Program-made: the position numbers and the translations under genes
Part shown: positions 28,305 to 40,002 of the stretch, piece by piece
Position numbering within the stretch: position 1 is the stretch's first letter
Layout of the letters: each line of letters starts with the position of its first letter
Notes under the pieces: model-generated
The model's input: only the letters and a program-made list of their open reading frames with translations
The model's database searches: none
Told to the model about the DNA's origin: nothing
Source of the DNA: CAIWHR01 sp963779805
GTDB lineage: Bacteria > Pseudomonadota > Gammaproteobacteria > Burkholderiales > Casimicrobiaceae
Assembly: GCA_963779805.1 (NCBI GenBank)
Contig: CAVZZN010000011.1
Coordinates: 62,001-126,000, forward strand
Length of the DNA stretch: 64,000 bases
Direction of reading: 5' to 3'

Positions 28305-29882
28305 ATGTCACGCAAGACATGGTTAGCGGCGTTCGCCGCAATGGTCGCGATCGGATGCGCACCGCTCGGCTCGGCCCAGACGCTCAAGTGGGCGAACAAC
28401 GGCGACGTGTCGTCGATGGATCCGTATTTCCTGAACGAGACCTTCCTGCTCGGGTTCATGAGCAACATCTACGAGCCCCTCGTCGGCCGCGGCCGGAAGC
28501 TCGAGCTCGTCCCGAAGCTGGCGGATTCCTGGTCGCAGACCTCGCCGACGGTCTGGCGATTCAAGCTGCGCCACAACGTGAAGTTCCACGACGGCTCGCC
28601 CTTCACCGCCGACGACGTGGTCTTCTCCTTTCACCGCGTGCAGATGGACGGTTCCGACATCAAGGGCAAGCTCACGACGGTCAAGGAGGTGCGCAAGGTC
28701 GACGATTACACCGTCGACTTCGAGACCAAGGCGCCCAATCCCCTGCTCCCGGGCGACATCAGCACCTGGTACATCATGCCCAAGGCGTGGTCGGAGAAGA
28801 CGGGCGCCGACAAGCCGGCCAACGTCAAGACCAATACCGAGAGCTACGCCACGCTGCACGCGAACGGAACCGGCCCCTTCATGGTGAAGAGCCGCGAGCC
28901 CGACGTGAAGACGGTGGCCGTCCGCAACCCCAACTGGTGGGGCAAGCACGAGGGGAACCTGCAGGAAGTGCAGTTCCAGGTCATCAAGTCCGATGCGACC
29001 GGCGTGGCCGCCCTGCTCTCGGGCGACGTCGACATGCTCTACACGGTGCCGATCCAGGACGTGGACCGCATCAACAAGACGAAGGGCCGCAAGGTGCTGC
29101 AGGGACCCGAGATGCGCACCATCTTCCTCGGCATGGACCAGTGGCGCGACGAGCTCGCCGACTCCAACATCAAGGGCAAGAACCCGTTCAAGGACGTGCG
29201 CGTGCGCAAGGCGTTCTATCAGGCGATCGACGAGAACGCGATCGCGAGCAAGGTGATGCGCGGTGCCGCGACGCCTTCGGGCCTGATGGTCGCGCCCACC
29301 GTGAACGGCTGGGTCAAGTCGCTCAACACGCGCCTGCCCTACGATCCCAAGGCCGCGAAGAAGCTCCTGGCCGACGCAGGCTATCCGAACGGATTCACGG
29401 TCGGCATGAACTGCCCGAACGACCGCTACGTCAACGACGAGCAGATCTGCCAGGCGGTGGTCGCGATGCTGGCGCGCGTGGGCGTCAAGGTGAACCTGCT
29501 CGCCGAGACCAAGAGCAAGTACTTCGGCAAGATCCTCGCCCGCAACACGAGCTTCTACATGCTGGGCTGGACGCCCGACACCTACGACGCGTGGAATGCG
29601 CTGTCGAGCCTGATGGCCACGCCGGACGACAGCGGCCAGGGCAAGTTCAATCTCGGGAAGTACTCCAACAAGCGCGTCGACGAGCTCACGCACACGATCC
29701 AGAGCGAGACGGACACCAAGAAGCGCGATGCCGAGATCGCGGAGGCCTTCAAGATCCACGCCGACGAGGTCGGGCACATCCCGCTGCACCAGCAGGCGCT
29801 CGCGTGGGGCATCAAGGACAACGTGCACCTCGTGCAGCTGCCGGACAACGTGTTCGTGTGGGATTGGGTGCAGGTCAAGTAA
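28305..29882 (+). CDS. ABC transporter periplasmic peptide-binding protein (SBP_bac_5)
   Basis: A solute receptor of the DppA/OppA class, 525 aa, working in the periplasm for the permeases encoded next. A signal peptide (about residues 1-24, cut after GSA) is followed by the family opening WANNGDVSSMDPYFLNETFLL, then YEPLVGRGRKLELVPKLADSW and WRFKLRHNVKFHDGSPFTADDVVFSF. The C-terminal lobe has VRVRKAFYQAIDENAIASKVMRG. A GGAGG lies about 9 nt before the ATG. The ligand could be a peptide, glycoside or other small molecule. It is the first gene of a five-gene operon. Confidence 0.93.
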   Translation: MSRKTWLAAFAAMVAIGCAPLGSAQTLKWANNGDVSSMDPYFLNETFLLGFMSNIYEPLVGRGRKLELVPKLADSWSQTSPTVWRFKLRHNVKFHDGSPFTADDVVFSFHRVQMDGSDIKGKLTTVKEVRKVDDYTVDFETKAPNPLLPGDISTWYIMPKAWSEKTGADKPANVKTNTESYATLHANGTGPFMVKSREPDVKTVAVRNPNWWGKHEGNLQEVQFQVIKSDATGVAALLSGDVDMLYTVPIQDVDRINKTKGRKVLQGPEMRTIFLGMDQWRDELADSNIKGKNPFKDVRVRKAFYQAIDENAIASKVMRGAATPSGLMVAPTVNGWVKSLNTRLPYDPKAAKKLLADAGYPNGFTVGMNCPNDRYVNDEQICQAVVAMLARVGVKVNLLAETKSKYFGKILARNTSFYMLGWTPDTYDAWNALSSLMATPDDSGQGKFNLGKYSNKRVDELTHTIQSETDTKKRDAEIAEAFKIHADEVGHIPLHQQALAWGIKDNVHLVQLPDNVFVWDWVQVK

Positions 29883-29931
29883 CGCGGGTCGCGGCGACCA
29901 CGGCGGCACGCACCGACGCGGGACGCAGACC

Positions 29932-30924
29932 ATGATCGCGTTCGTGCTGCGCCGGCTGCTGCAGGCCATCGGCGTGATGCTCACCGTGGGCCTCATCGCG
30001 TTCGGCCTGTTCCGCTACGTCGGCGATCCCATCAACAACATGGTGGGACAGGAAACCGGCGAGCGCGACCGCGTCGAGCTCCGCCGCACGCTCGGGCTGG
30101 ACGACCCCTTCGTCGTCCAGTTCGCGCGCTTCCTGGGGCACGCGGCGCACGGCGAGTTCGGAACTTCGTATCGGCAGGGCCGCAAGGTATCCGTGCTGAT
30201 CGAGGAGCGCCTGCCCGCCACGCTCGAGCTCTCCCTCACCGCTGCCCTCTTCGCCCTCGCCGTGGGCGTGCCGCTCGGGGTCTACACCGGGCTGCGCCGC
30301 GACAAGTGGACGAGCAAGCTCCTGCTCGCCTCCTCGCTCGTCGGCGTGTCGCTGCCGACGTTCCTGATCGGCATCCTGCTGATCCTCCTGTTCTCGGTGG
30401 TCCTGGGCTGGCTGCCGGGCTTCGGTCGCGGGGACGTCGTGCACCTCGGCTGGTGGACCACCGGATTGCTCACGCGCTCGGGATTGCTCGCGCTGATCCT
30501 GCCGGCGATCACGCTGGGCTTCTTCCAGATGACGCTGATCATCCGCCTCGTGCGCGCCGAGATGCTCGAGGTGCTGCGCACCGACTACATCAAGTTCGCG
30601 CGTGCGCGCGGCCTCTCCGATCGCGCGGTCAACTTCGGGCACGCGCTCAAGAACACGCTCGTGCCCGTGATCACGATCACCGGCATCCAGCTCGGCTCGA
30701 TCATCGCGTTCTCGATCATCACCGAGCAGGTGTTCCAGTGGCCAGGCATGGGATTGCTCTTCATCCAGGCGGTCGCGTTCGTCGACATTCCGGTGATGGC
30801 CGCCTACCTCATGCTCGTGGCGCTGCTGTTCGTGGTGATCAACCTGATCGTCGATCTGCTCTATTACGTCGTGGATCCGCGCCTGCGCGCCGATCGGGTC
30901 ATGGCGGGCGGGCATGCTGCCTGA
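29932..30924 (+). CDS. peptide-type ABC permease (DppB/OppB class)
   Basis: A 330-aa inner-membrane permease with six membrane segments. Class features are the N-terminal FVLRRLLQAIGVMLTVGLIAFGLFRYVGDP, the LGLDDPFVVQFARFLGHAAHGEFGTSYR periplasmic stretch, and the EAA loop RAEMLEVLRTDYIKFARARGLSDRAV contacting the ATPases. The start ATG lies 50 nt after the receptor gene. The stop overlaps the presumed ATG of the second permease gene. Confidence 0.93.
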   Translation: MIAFVLRRLLQAIGVMLTVGLIAFGLFRYVGDPINNMVGQETGERDRVELRRTLGLDDPFVVQFARFLGHAAHGEFGTSYRQGRKVSVLIEERLPATLELSLTAALFALAVGVPLGVYTGLRRDKWTSKLLLASSLVGVSLPTFLIGILLILLFSVVLGWLPGFGRGDVVHLGWWTTGLLTRSGLLALILPAITLGFFQMTLIIRLVRAEMLEVLRTDYIKFARARGLSDRAVNFGHALKNTLVPVITITGIQLGSIIAFSIITEQVFQWPGMGLLFIQAVAFVDIPVMAAYLMLVALLFVVINLIVDLLYYVVDPRLRADRVMAGGHAA

Positions 30925-31874
30925 AGCCGCGACGACGACTGCGCGAGCCGGCCGAAGGCTGGCGCGGCGCGCTGCTGCGCGCGTGGGACAGCGATCTCGC
31001 GTACAGCTTCCGGCGCTCGCCGTTCACCGTTGCGAGCGCCGCGGTCACCCTGCTGATCCTCCTGGGCGCGGCGCTCGCGCCGTGGATCGCCCCGCACAAT
31101 CCGTTCGATCTCGCGACCGTGAGCCTGCTCGACGCGCGCGATCCGCCGGCATGGCTCGAAGGCGGCACCTGGGATTACATCCTCGGCACCGACAACCTGG
31201 GCCGCGACATGCTCTCCACCATGCTGTACGGACTGCGGCTGTCGCTGGTCGTGGGCTTCTGCTCGACGCTGCTCGCCGCAGTGCTGGGCGTCGTGCTCGG
31301 GCTCGTGTCCGGCTACGTCGGTGGCGCGCTCGATGCCACGATCATGCGCATCGCGGAAGTGCAGCTGAGCTTCCCTGCGATCCTCGTGGCGCTGCTGGTC
31401 GACGGCATCATGCGCGGGGTGGTGCCGCCGGCGATCCAGGACGAGGTCGCGATGTACGTGCTGATCCTGTCGATCGGGCTGTCGTACTGGGTGCACTTCG
31501 CGCGCACGGTGCGCGGCTCGACCCTGGTCGAGCGCAACAAGGATTACGTGCTCGCCGCCCGCGTCACGGGCCGCCATCCCGTCGCGATCATGCTGCGGCA
31601 CGTGCTGCCCAACGTCATGGGGCCGGTCCTGGTCATCGCGACGATCACCCTGGCCGTGGCGATCATCACCGAGGCGACGCTGTCGTTCCTCGGGGTCGGC
31701 GTGCCCCCGACCACGCCGTCGCTGGGAACGCTGATCCGCATCGGCAACGAGTTCCTGTTCTCGGGCGAGTGGTGGATCACGATCTTCCCCGGCCTGCTGC
31801 TCGTGGTGCTCGTGCTCGCCGTCAACGTGCTGGGCGACTGGCTGCGCGACGCCCTCAATCCGAAGCTGCGCTGA
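30914..31874 (+). CDS. peptide-type ABC permease (DppC/OppC class), likely frameshifted at start
   Basis: The second permease subunit, about 320 aa. The body (DSDLAYSFRRSPFTVASAAVTLLILLGAALAPWIAPHNPFD, GTDNLGRDMLSTMLYGLRLSLVVG, and the EAA loop RNKDYVLAARVTGRHPVAIMLRHVLPN) is in one frame without an ATG or GTG near its beginning. An ATG at 30914, overlapping the dppB stop by 11 nt, is in another frame. Translation from it joins the body if one base between about 30930 and 30950 is extra. The 961-nt span is one more than a whole number of codons, in agreement. A CTG start at 30921 is the alternative. Confidence 0.87.
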
Positions 31875-31875
31875 T

Positions 31876-32898
<1,023 letters not shown>

Positions 32899-32921
32899 CC
32901 GCAAGGCAACGCGAGCCGACG

Positions 32922-33946
32922 ATGCACGTTCCCGAGCCCATCGCCGCGCCACCCGCGCCGCTCGTGCGGGTGCGCGGGCTCGCCCGCTACTTCGACGCGT
33001 CGGCGCCGTGGCTTACCCGGGTTCTTGCGCGCGAGCACCGCCGCGTGCTCCGGGCGGTCGACGGCGTGGACTTCGACATTCCGCGCGGCCAGACGATGAG
33101 CCTCGTCGGCGAGTCGGGTTGCGGCAAGTCGACGGTGGCCCGGCTGGTGGTCGGGTTGTATCGCCCCACACGCGGCGCCATCGAGTTCGACGGCCACGAC
33201 ATGGCGACGCAGCGCAGCCATCGCGAGGCGAAGGCGCTGCGGCGGCGATTCCAGATCATCTTCCAGGACCCGTATGCGAGCCTCAACCCTCGCTGGCGCG
33301 TGCGCGACATCATCGCCGAGCCCATCCGCGTGCATCGCACGCTGCCCGAAGGCGCGCCGGTTCGCGCGCGCGTAGCCGAGCTGCTGACGCAGGTCGGCCT
33401 CGCGCGCGCCGATGGCGCCAAGTTTCCGCACGAGTTCTCGGGGGGCAGCGGCAGCGCATCTCGATCGCGCGTGCGCTCGCGAGCGCGCCGGAGTTCCTCG
33501 TGTGCGACGAGCCCACGTCCGCGCTCGACGTCTCCGTGCAGGCGCAGATCCTCAACCTGATGGAGGACCTGCAGCGCACGCTCGGCCTCACGTACCTCTT
33601 CATCTCGCACAACCTCGCGGTGGTGCGCCACGTGTCCGATCGGGTGGGCGTCATGTATCTCGGGCGCTTGTGCGAGCTCGCCGATGCGGACGCGCTCTTC
33701 GCGCGACCGCGCCACCCGTACACGCGCCTGCTGCTCGAGACCATTCCCGACCTCGACCTGACCGGCCGCGTGCGCACGCCGGTGGCGGGGGAAGTGCCGA
33801 GCCCGATCGACCCGCCCACCGGCTGCGCGTTTCACCCGCGCTGCCCCTTCGCGAACGAGCGTTGCCGGCGCGAGCGCCCGGAGTTGCTGCACGCGGGCAC
33901 GAGCGCCGTCGCGTGTCACGCCGTCGAGGAAGCTCGCATCGCCTGA
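32922..33946 (+). CDS. peptide ABC ATPase (DppF/OppF class), frameshifted in G run
   Basis: The second ATPase subunit, about 341 aa. Walker A (GESGCGKST), the Q-loop (FQDPYASLNPRW), the signature, Walker B (FLVCDEPTSALDVS) and the H-loop (FISHNLAVV) are all present, with the C-terminal CAFHPRCPFANERC. The frame breaks exactly in the signature. The sequence has six Gs at 33440-33445 where LSGGQ-type coding needs seven (SGGQRQRISIARAL). The 1025-nt span is one base short of whole codons. A single homopolymer deletion therefore explains the break; the transporter is probably functional. Confidence 0.9.
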
Positions 33947-34000
33947 CCGCGGAGCAACGCGGCGAGCCGCGGCGGTTGCCCGCGCGGCGCCGACGCCGAA

Positions 34001-34047
34001 CCCGTTACTCAGAGTAAATACTCCGAGTCGTTACTCTGAGTAACGGG
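34001..34047. repeat. 17-bp perfect inverted repeat, AT-richer than surroundings
   Basis: The arms are 34001-34017 and 34031-34047 (CCCGTTACTCAGAGTAA and its exact complement) with a 13-nt loop that itself contains ACTCCGAGT. It lies between two convergent genes, so it may end both transcripts, but neither arm is followed by a T run. Confidence 0.75.
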
Positions 34048-34057
34048 GTGCGCGGGG

Positions 34058-34474
34058 TCAGCCCGGGGCCGGCTGCGCCGCCCTCGCCTTCTCGTAGGCG
34101 GCCGTCACGTCGCGCGCCATCGCGACCGACCCCAGCACCGCGCCGCCCGCATCGCGCACGACAGCGAAGCTCATCTCGACGTACAGCCGTGCGCCGCTCC
34201 TGTGCAGCCCGCGCGTCGTGGTCGGGCGTCCGGCGAGACGCGTCGTCCCGCTCGCGATGGCCCGGCGATAGCCCGCCCAATGCGCTGCCCGCAAGCGCTC
34301 GGGAATGATGAGATCGAGGCTCGTGCCGATGGCCTCGTCGGCCGTAAAGCCGAACAGGGTGGTGGCCGCCGCATTCCACACCCGAATCACGCCCTCGACG
34401 TCGGCGAAGATGAGCGCGTCGGCGGTGTCGGCGATGATGGAGTCGGCCAGCGTGCCGGAGGGCGAGGGAACCAT
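34058..34474 (-). CDS. stand-alone PAS domain protein
   Basis: A 138-aa soluble protein consisting of one PAS domain (about residues 10-130). Family stretches are IIADTADALIFADVEGVIRVWNAAATTLFGFTADEAIGTSLDLIIPERLR, LAGRPTTTRGLHRSGARLYVEMSFAVVRDAGGAVLGSVAMARDVT. No histidine kinase, GGDEF or chemotaxis domain is attached. PAS domains of this type sense small ligands or redox state or mediate dimerisation. The output partner is not encoded nearby. Confidence 0.85.
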   Translation of the reverse strand: MVPSPSGTLADSIIADTADALIFADVEGVIRVWNAAATTLFGFTADEAIGTSLDLIIPERLRAAHWAGYRRAIASGTTRLAGRPTTTRGLHRSGARLYVEMSFAVVRDAGGAVLGSVAMARDVTAAYEKARAAQPAPG

Positions 34475-34692
34475 GGGATGCCTGCAACGAGAGACGGCAG
34501 TTCATTCTCGCACGGCGCGCTCGACGACCATCGGCGCGATGCGACCGGAGCCCCGATGCGCGGCGCCATGACGAGATCCGACCTCCGACGCCCGTCGGTC
34601 ACGCGCGCCCGGTTGCGCGGCCGCTTCTATGACGTTAGCATGCGCATGCCCCCAACCCCGCGCCGGTCGACCCCGCGTCCTGCGCCCGCGTG

Positions 34693-37600
34693 ATGCATAA
34701 GCTCCGCTTCCGTCGGCTTGCCGGCATCGTCGCGCTCGCGCTCAGCGCTTCGCTGTGCGCATCGCCCCCCGTACTCGGCCACAACCTCCGCGATCCGCTG
34801 GAGGCCGCTCCCACCGCACCGGCGCCCGGCGCCCCGACGCAACGGCTGAGCGGCGAAGTCCACGACCTCACCATCGAGGATCGCGTCAGCGGCGTCACCC
34901 TGCACGTGCGCTCGCTCAAGCTCGACGACGGTCGCGCCGTCGTGCTGGAGGGCAATCAGGCCGCCAACGCCGAGACCGGCGACCGGGTCGAGGCGACGGG
35001 CGAAGGCAACGGCAAGGCGTTCTTCGTGCGCGACCTCCGCCGCTCGGGCGTCGGTCATCCGCCGGCGAAGCCCACCGCGCAACTCGAGGGCAAGCTCAAG
35101 CTGCTGCACGTCGACTACCCCGACGAGGCGCGCAGCGAGTTCGTCTACGAGCTGCACGAGGCGAGCGGCAGGATCACCCCGCTGCGCTTCCCCGTCGTGC
35201 CCGACGCGCTGCAGCCGGACATGCAGGTCGAGGTCGAGGGTCATGCGCGCGCAGGCCGACACCGGCGTGGTGCCCGACACGGTCACGATCCTGGCGCTCC
35301 CCGCGCCCGAGCCGAAGGCGCTGGCCGCAAAGACCGTCAGGACGAACAGCGTGCTCGTCGTCCTGATGACGTTCACCGACTCGGGCGCCACGCCATTCAC
35401 GCAGGCGCAGGTGCAGAACGTGTTCGCGACCGGCAGCGCCAGCGTGACGGAATTCTTCAGGGAGGCCTCGTACGGCCAGCAGCTGCTCAACGCCACCATC
35501 ACGCCGTGGCTGCCGACCAATTCGGCCACGCCCGCCAACTGCAACTTTCAGACGATGGGGCAGCTCGGGCGCAGCGCGGCCACGGCGGCCGGCTACAACA
35601 CCGCGAGCTACCAGAACCTCGTCTACGTGTTCCCCGCCGTCGCTGCGTGCGGCTGGGCCGGGCTCGCCTACATCGGCGCGAGCGGCGTGTGGATCAACGG
35701 CCGCAACCTGTCGATGGCGTACGCGCACGAGCTCGGGCACAACTTCGGGCTGCTGCACGCAGGCAGCGTGCGCTGCAGCGCGGGCGCGATCGGCGGCTCG
35801 TGCACGGTCACCGAATACGGCGATCCGTTCGACACGATGGGCAACCTGTCGACGATGCACTACAACGCGCCGCAAAAGCTCGCGCTGGGATGGATCGCCA
35901 ACGCCAGCGTGGTCACGCACTCGACCGGCACCGCGACGTACACGCTCAGTCCGCTCGAGCTCGCCGGCGGCACCACGTACGCGATCAAGGTGCCTACCCC
36001 GAACGCGAACCGCACGTACTGGGTCGAGTACCGCCAGCCGCTAGGCTTCGACGCCGCGCTCGCGAGCTATCCCAACAACGGCGCGCAGGTTCGTGTCGCC
36101 AGTCCCTTCGAGACGCTGTGCGCGAACTGCGACGGCTACAGCAACGACACGCAGCTTCTCGACATGACGCCGTCCACGTCGAGCTTCACCGACGCCGCCC
36201 TGCTCGCGGGCCGGAGCTACACCGACGCGACCTACGGCCTGCGCATCGACGTGGTCTCGGCAACCTCGACGGCGTTGACCGTGCAGGTGAGCGCGCCAGG
36301 CGGGTCGCCCACGCCGACACCGACGACCACGACGCTCGCGAGCTCCGCCAATCCGGCGAGCGCAGGTGCGAGCGTGACGTTCACCGCCACGGTGACGGGC
36401 ACCTCGCCCGCCGGCACGGTGAGCTTCGCCGACAGCGGCACCACGATCGCGGGCTGCAGTGCCATTGTGCTCGGCGGCACGGGCAACGCGCGCACCGTCG
36501 CGTGCACCACGAGCGCGCTCGTCGCGGGCACGCACAGCATCGTCGCGAGCTACAGCGGCGACACCGCCAACGCCGCGTCGAGCAGCAGCGCGCTCTCGCA
36601 GGTCATCAACGCCACGTCGGGCGGTGCAACGCCTGCGAATGCGGGCTTCGAGACGCCGTACCTGGGAGGCTCCTATCAATACGGCCCGGCAGGCGCGACG
36701 TGGGTCTTCGCGAACGGCAGCGGCATCACCGGCAATGGCAACGCGTTCACCTCCGGCAATCCGAACGCACCCGAAGGCGTGCAGGTCGCGTTCCTGCAAG
36801 GCTACGGCAGCACGGCAACGCAGAGCCTCGCCCTGAACGCGGGCCAGTACGTGCTGAGCTTCTACGCAGCCCAGCGCAGCAGCTATCAGTCCGGTACGCA
36901 GATCGTGCGGGTGCAGGTCGACGGCGTCACGGTCGGTCAATACCAGCCGCCCGGCGCCACGTTCACGAGCTACCAGAGCGCTCCATTCAGCGTCGCGACG
37001 GGCGGCAGCCACACCATCACGCTGATGGGCACCGGCAGCGGCAGCGACTTCACCGCGTTCATCGATCGCGTGCAGGTGAGCGCATCGACGGCCTCGACGT
37101 CGACCACCTCGCTCGCGAGCTCGGCGAACCCCGCCAGTGCGGGGGCAAGCTTGACGCTCACGGCGAGCGTGTCGGGTACCTCGCCAACCGGGACCGTGAG
37201 CTTCACGGACGGCGGGACTGCGATCGCCGGCTGCGCGACCGCGAGCCTGGCGGGCACGGGCAACACGCGCACGGCGGCCTGCACCACCAGCAGCCTCGCT
37301 GCGGGCACGCACAGCATCGTCGCGGCCTACGGCGGCGACAGCGCCAATGCAGCCTCCACCAGCGCAACGCTCATGCAGACCGTGAATGGCGCCAGCGGCA
37401 CGAGCCTCGCCAACGCGGGCTTCGAATCGCCGAGCGTGTCGGGAAGCTACCAGTACGACCCCGTTACCCCGAACTGGATCTTCAGCGGACCGGCCGGGGT
37501 GACGGGCAACGGCAGCGCCTTCACGTCCGGCAACCCGACCGCGCCCGAAGGCGCGCAGGTCGCGTTCCTGCAGCAGGCCGGCAGCATGGCGCAAAGCGCG

Positions 37601-38635
37601 AGTCTCGCCGCCGGCCAGTACGTGCTCGGCTTCGCCGCTGCGCAACGCGCCAACTATCAGGCGGGTACGCAGATCGTGCGCGTGCAGGTCGATGGCGTGA
37701 CGATCGGCCAGTACCAGCCGCCCGGCATCACGTACTCGTCGTATCAAACCGCGGCGTTCACGATCGCGACGACCGGCACGCACACGATCACGCTCGGTGG
37801 CGTGGGCTCCGGCTCGGACTTCACCGCGTTCGTCGACGACGTCCGCCTCACGCCTTCGACCGCCACGCCATCCGGCACGGCGCTCGCGAGCTCCGACAAT
37901 CCGTCCACCGCCGGCGCGAGCATCACGTTCACCGCAAGCGTGACGGGCGCATCGCCTTCCGGAGTGGTGGCGTTCACCGACAACGGCGCCGCGATGAGCG
38001 CGTGCGCCGTCGTGGCGCTCGCGGGCAGCGGCAACACCCGCACGGCCGCGTGCACGACGAGCACGCTCGGTGCCGGCACGCACGATATCGTCGCCACGTA
38101 CGCGGGCGATGGCGTCAATGCGGGGTCCGCGAGCACGGCGCTCGCACAGGTGGTGAACAGCGTCGCGGGCGCGAGCATTGCCAACGCGGGCTTCGAGACG
38201 CCCAACGTCGGCGGCGGATACCAGTACCTGCCTTCCGGCGCGAGCTGGCTCTTCGCCTCCTCCGCGGGCCTGACGGGGAACAATTCGGGCTTCACCTCGG
38301 GCAATCCCGCGGCCCCGGAGGGCAGCCAGGTGCTGTTCCTGCAGAACGGCGGCGCGGTTGCGCAGAGCGCGACGCTCAGCGCAGGCAGGTACGTGCTGGG
38401 GTTCCAGGCTGCGCAGCGCGGCAACTACCAGATCGGCACGCAGGTGGTCCTGGTGCAGATCAACGGCGTGATCGTGGGGCAGTATCAGCCGACCGGCACG
38501 TCCTACACCGCCTACCAGACGCTTCCGTTCGCTTTGACGACGACCGGCAATTACACCATCGCGCTCACGGGCGTGGGCACCGGCAGCGACTACACGGCGT
38601 TCATCGACGCCGTGACGCTCACGCCTTCGCCGTAG
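34693..38635 (+). CDS. secreted M11-like zinc metalloprotease with three Ig/jelly-roll modules, frameshifted
   Basis: A secreted protein of about 1314 aa. After a signal peptide (cleavage near VLG/HN) there is a prodomain of about 170 residues. The protease domain has the zinc motif HELGHNFGLLH at 35726-35758 and a Met-turn-like DTMGN, resembling gametolysin (peptidase M11). From 36325 three repeated modules of about 255 residues follow. Each has an Ig-like Big_3 domain (TSLASSANPASAGASxTxTA) and a jelly-roll-like domain (GSYQY, APEGxQVAFLQ, GSDFTAFID). The frame shifts by +1 between 35240 and 35262, between prodomain and protease; the span fits one inserted base. ATG 34693 is chosen; GTG 34690 adjoins it. 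The target is unknown. Confidence 0.82.
36325..38632 (+). repeat. three tandem about 770-bp modules in metalloprotease gene
   Basis: Units of about 36325-37090, 37091-37857 and 37861-38632 encode the same Ig-plus-jelly-roll pair. Similarity is strong at protein level and visible at DNA level (for example TCGACGGCGT and CCAGCCG stretches), suggesting internal duplication. Such repeats are prone to copy-number change and to misassembly. Confidence 0.85.
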
Positions 38636-38732
38636 CGCCGCTCCCGCCCGCCGTGTTACGTTGCCTTCGCGGGCCCGACGGGTCCGCCGATTGCGTCGAC
38701 GAGCGCACCTACACGGAGAGAAGGAGAACGGC

Positions 38733-39929
38733 ATGAAGCAGAAGGCAATCCGGCAGTCCGTTGCAGCGGTGGGTATCGCAATGGCGGCGGGGTTAGCCGT
38801 CGCGCACGACGACGGCTCGTCCGCGTCGAACGTGACCTTCACCACGCTGGCCGTTCTGCCCCTGGCGATCGAGGGCCTCGCGGGCGACAATGCCTCGAGC
38901 CTCTACACCACCGGTCGTGCGGCGGCCGGGACACCCTGCCCGGTATGGCAGATCAACATGGCAGGGACGTCGCCGGCTGCATTCACTCAGGTGGGGTCCA
39001 TTCCGAACCCGAGCGGCTGCAATCCATCCGGGATTGCGCTCGACCGCTCGGGCAACATCTACGTCGCGGATGCGGCGCAAGGTGGCGTGATCTGGCGCAT
39101 CACCGGCGGTAGTCCTAACCCCACGACGCCGTTTGCGACCGGCGTTCCCGGAACCAACGGCCTCGCGTTCGATCGGCTCGGCAATCTTTGGACGGGCGAT
39201 GGCACCACGGGGCAGGGCCGCGTGTGGAAAATCTCGCCTAACGGCGGTCAGTGTGGAACGACGACGCCGTCCGGCTGCGTCGAGGCGTTCCGCGTGCCGC
39301 CGATGGCCAATTCCAAGGGCGTTGGGCGACAGGTCAGCACGCTGCAGCCGCCTGCGGACGCGAATCCCCAGATCCTCGTCGCCAACGGCGTGGCGTTCGA
39401 TTGGTGGGGCGATCTCTACGTCGCCGACACCGCACGTGGCGCGATCTGGCGCGTGCGCGTCGATCGCAACGGCAACGTGCGCAGTCCGATGGGATGCGAT
39501 ACGACCTATCCGGCGAACGCGCTGTGCCTGAGCAACGTGTTCGTGGCGCATCCGATCCTCGAGGGTATCGACGGCATCGCGCTCGACCGTGCGGGCAACA
39601 TTTGGGCGGCAGCGAACGAGCGCAACGCGATTGCGGCCGTCACGCCGGACCGGCACGTGTACGAGATGTTCCGCAATCCGGTGAACGCCACGACCGGCCT
39701 GCGCAACAGCGCCGATACGGCCGACGGCACCAAGCACATCCTCGAGCTGCCGACGAGCCCCTATCTCAACGGCAAGCGGCTGTGCGTGGCGCAGTCCGAC
39801 GGCGATCGTCGCGACAACTCTCCGCGCGCCGCCGGCGAGATCAACGGCGGCAGCGGAACCGCGCGCGGCAAGATCTCGTGCATGGACCAGAATCTCGTGA
39901 TCCCGGGCTTGCCGCTACCCTTGCATTGA
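38733..39929 (+). CDS. secreted beta-propeller (SMP-30/NHL-like) protein
   Basis: A 398-aa exported protein. The signal peptide (residues 1-24, AVA/HDD) is preceded by AAGGAG with 6-nt spacing. Propeller-like blades are visible as SGIALDRSGNIYVADAAQGGVIWRI, NGLAFDRLGNLWTGDGTTGQGRVWKI, NGVAFDWWGDLYVADTARGAIWRV and DGIALDRAGNIWAAANERNAI. These are typical of SMP-30/gluconolactonase-like or NHL propellers. Six cysteines suggest disulfides. The catalytic metal residues of gluconolactonase are not evident, so enzyme activity is doubtful. It follows the metalloprotease by 97 nt on the same strand. Confidence 0.8.
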   Translation: MKQKAIRQSVAAVGIAMAAGLAVAHDDGSSASNVTFTTLAVLPLAIEGLAGDNASSLYTTGRAAAGTPCPVWQINMAGTSPAAFTQVGSIPNPSGCNPSGIALDRSGNIYVADAAQGGVIWRITGGSPNPTTPFATGVPGTNGLAFDRLGNLWTGDGTTGQGRVWKISPNGGQCGTTTPSGCVEAFRVPPMANSKGVGRQVSTLQPPADANPQILVANGVAFDWWGDLYVADTARGAIWRVRVDRNGNVRSPMGCDTTYPANALCLSNVFVAHPILEGIDGIALDRAGNIWAAANERNAIAAVTPDRHVYEMFRNPVNATTGLRNSADTADGTKHILELPTSPYLNGKRLCVAQSDGDRRDNSPRAAGEINGGSGTARGKISCMDQNLVIPGLPLPLH

Positions 39930-40002
39930 CGATGGGCCTACACGGCCGCCGAATGCGGCGGCCGCTCCCCGCGGCGCGCGACGCTGCCGGGTATGGCGCC
40001 GG

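Noticed and set aside
33430..33450. Programmed ribosomal frameshifting in dppF
   Set aside because: Although it is a G run, there is no stimulatory structure evident and similar breaks occur in a dozen unrelated genes; an indel in the assembly is simpler.
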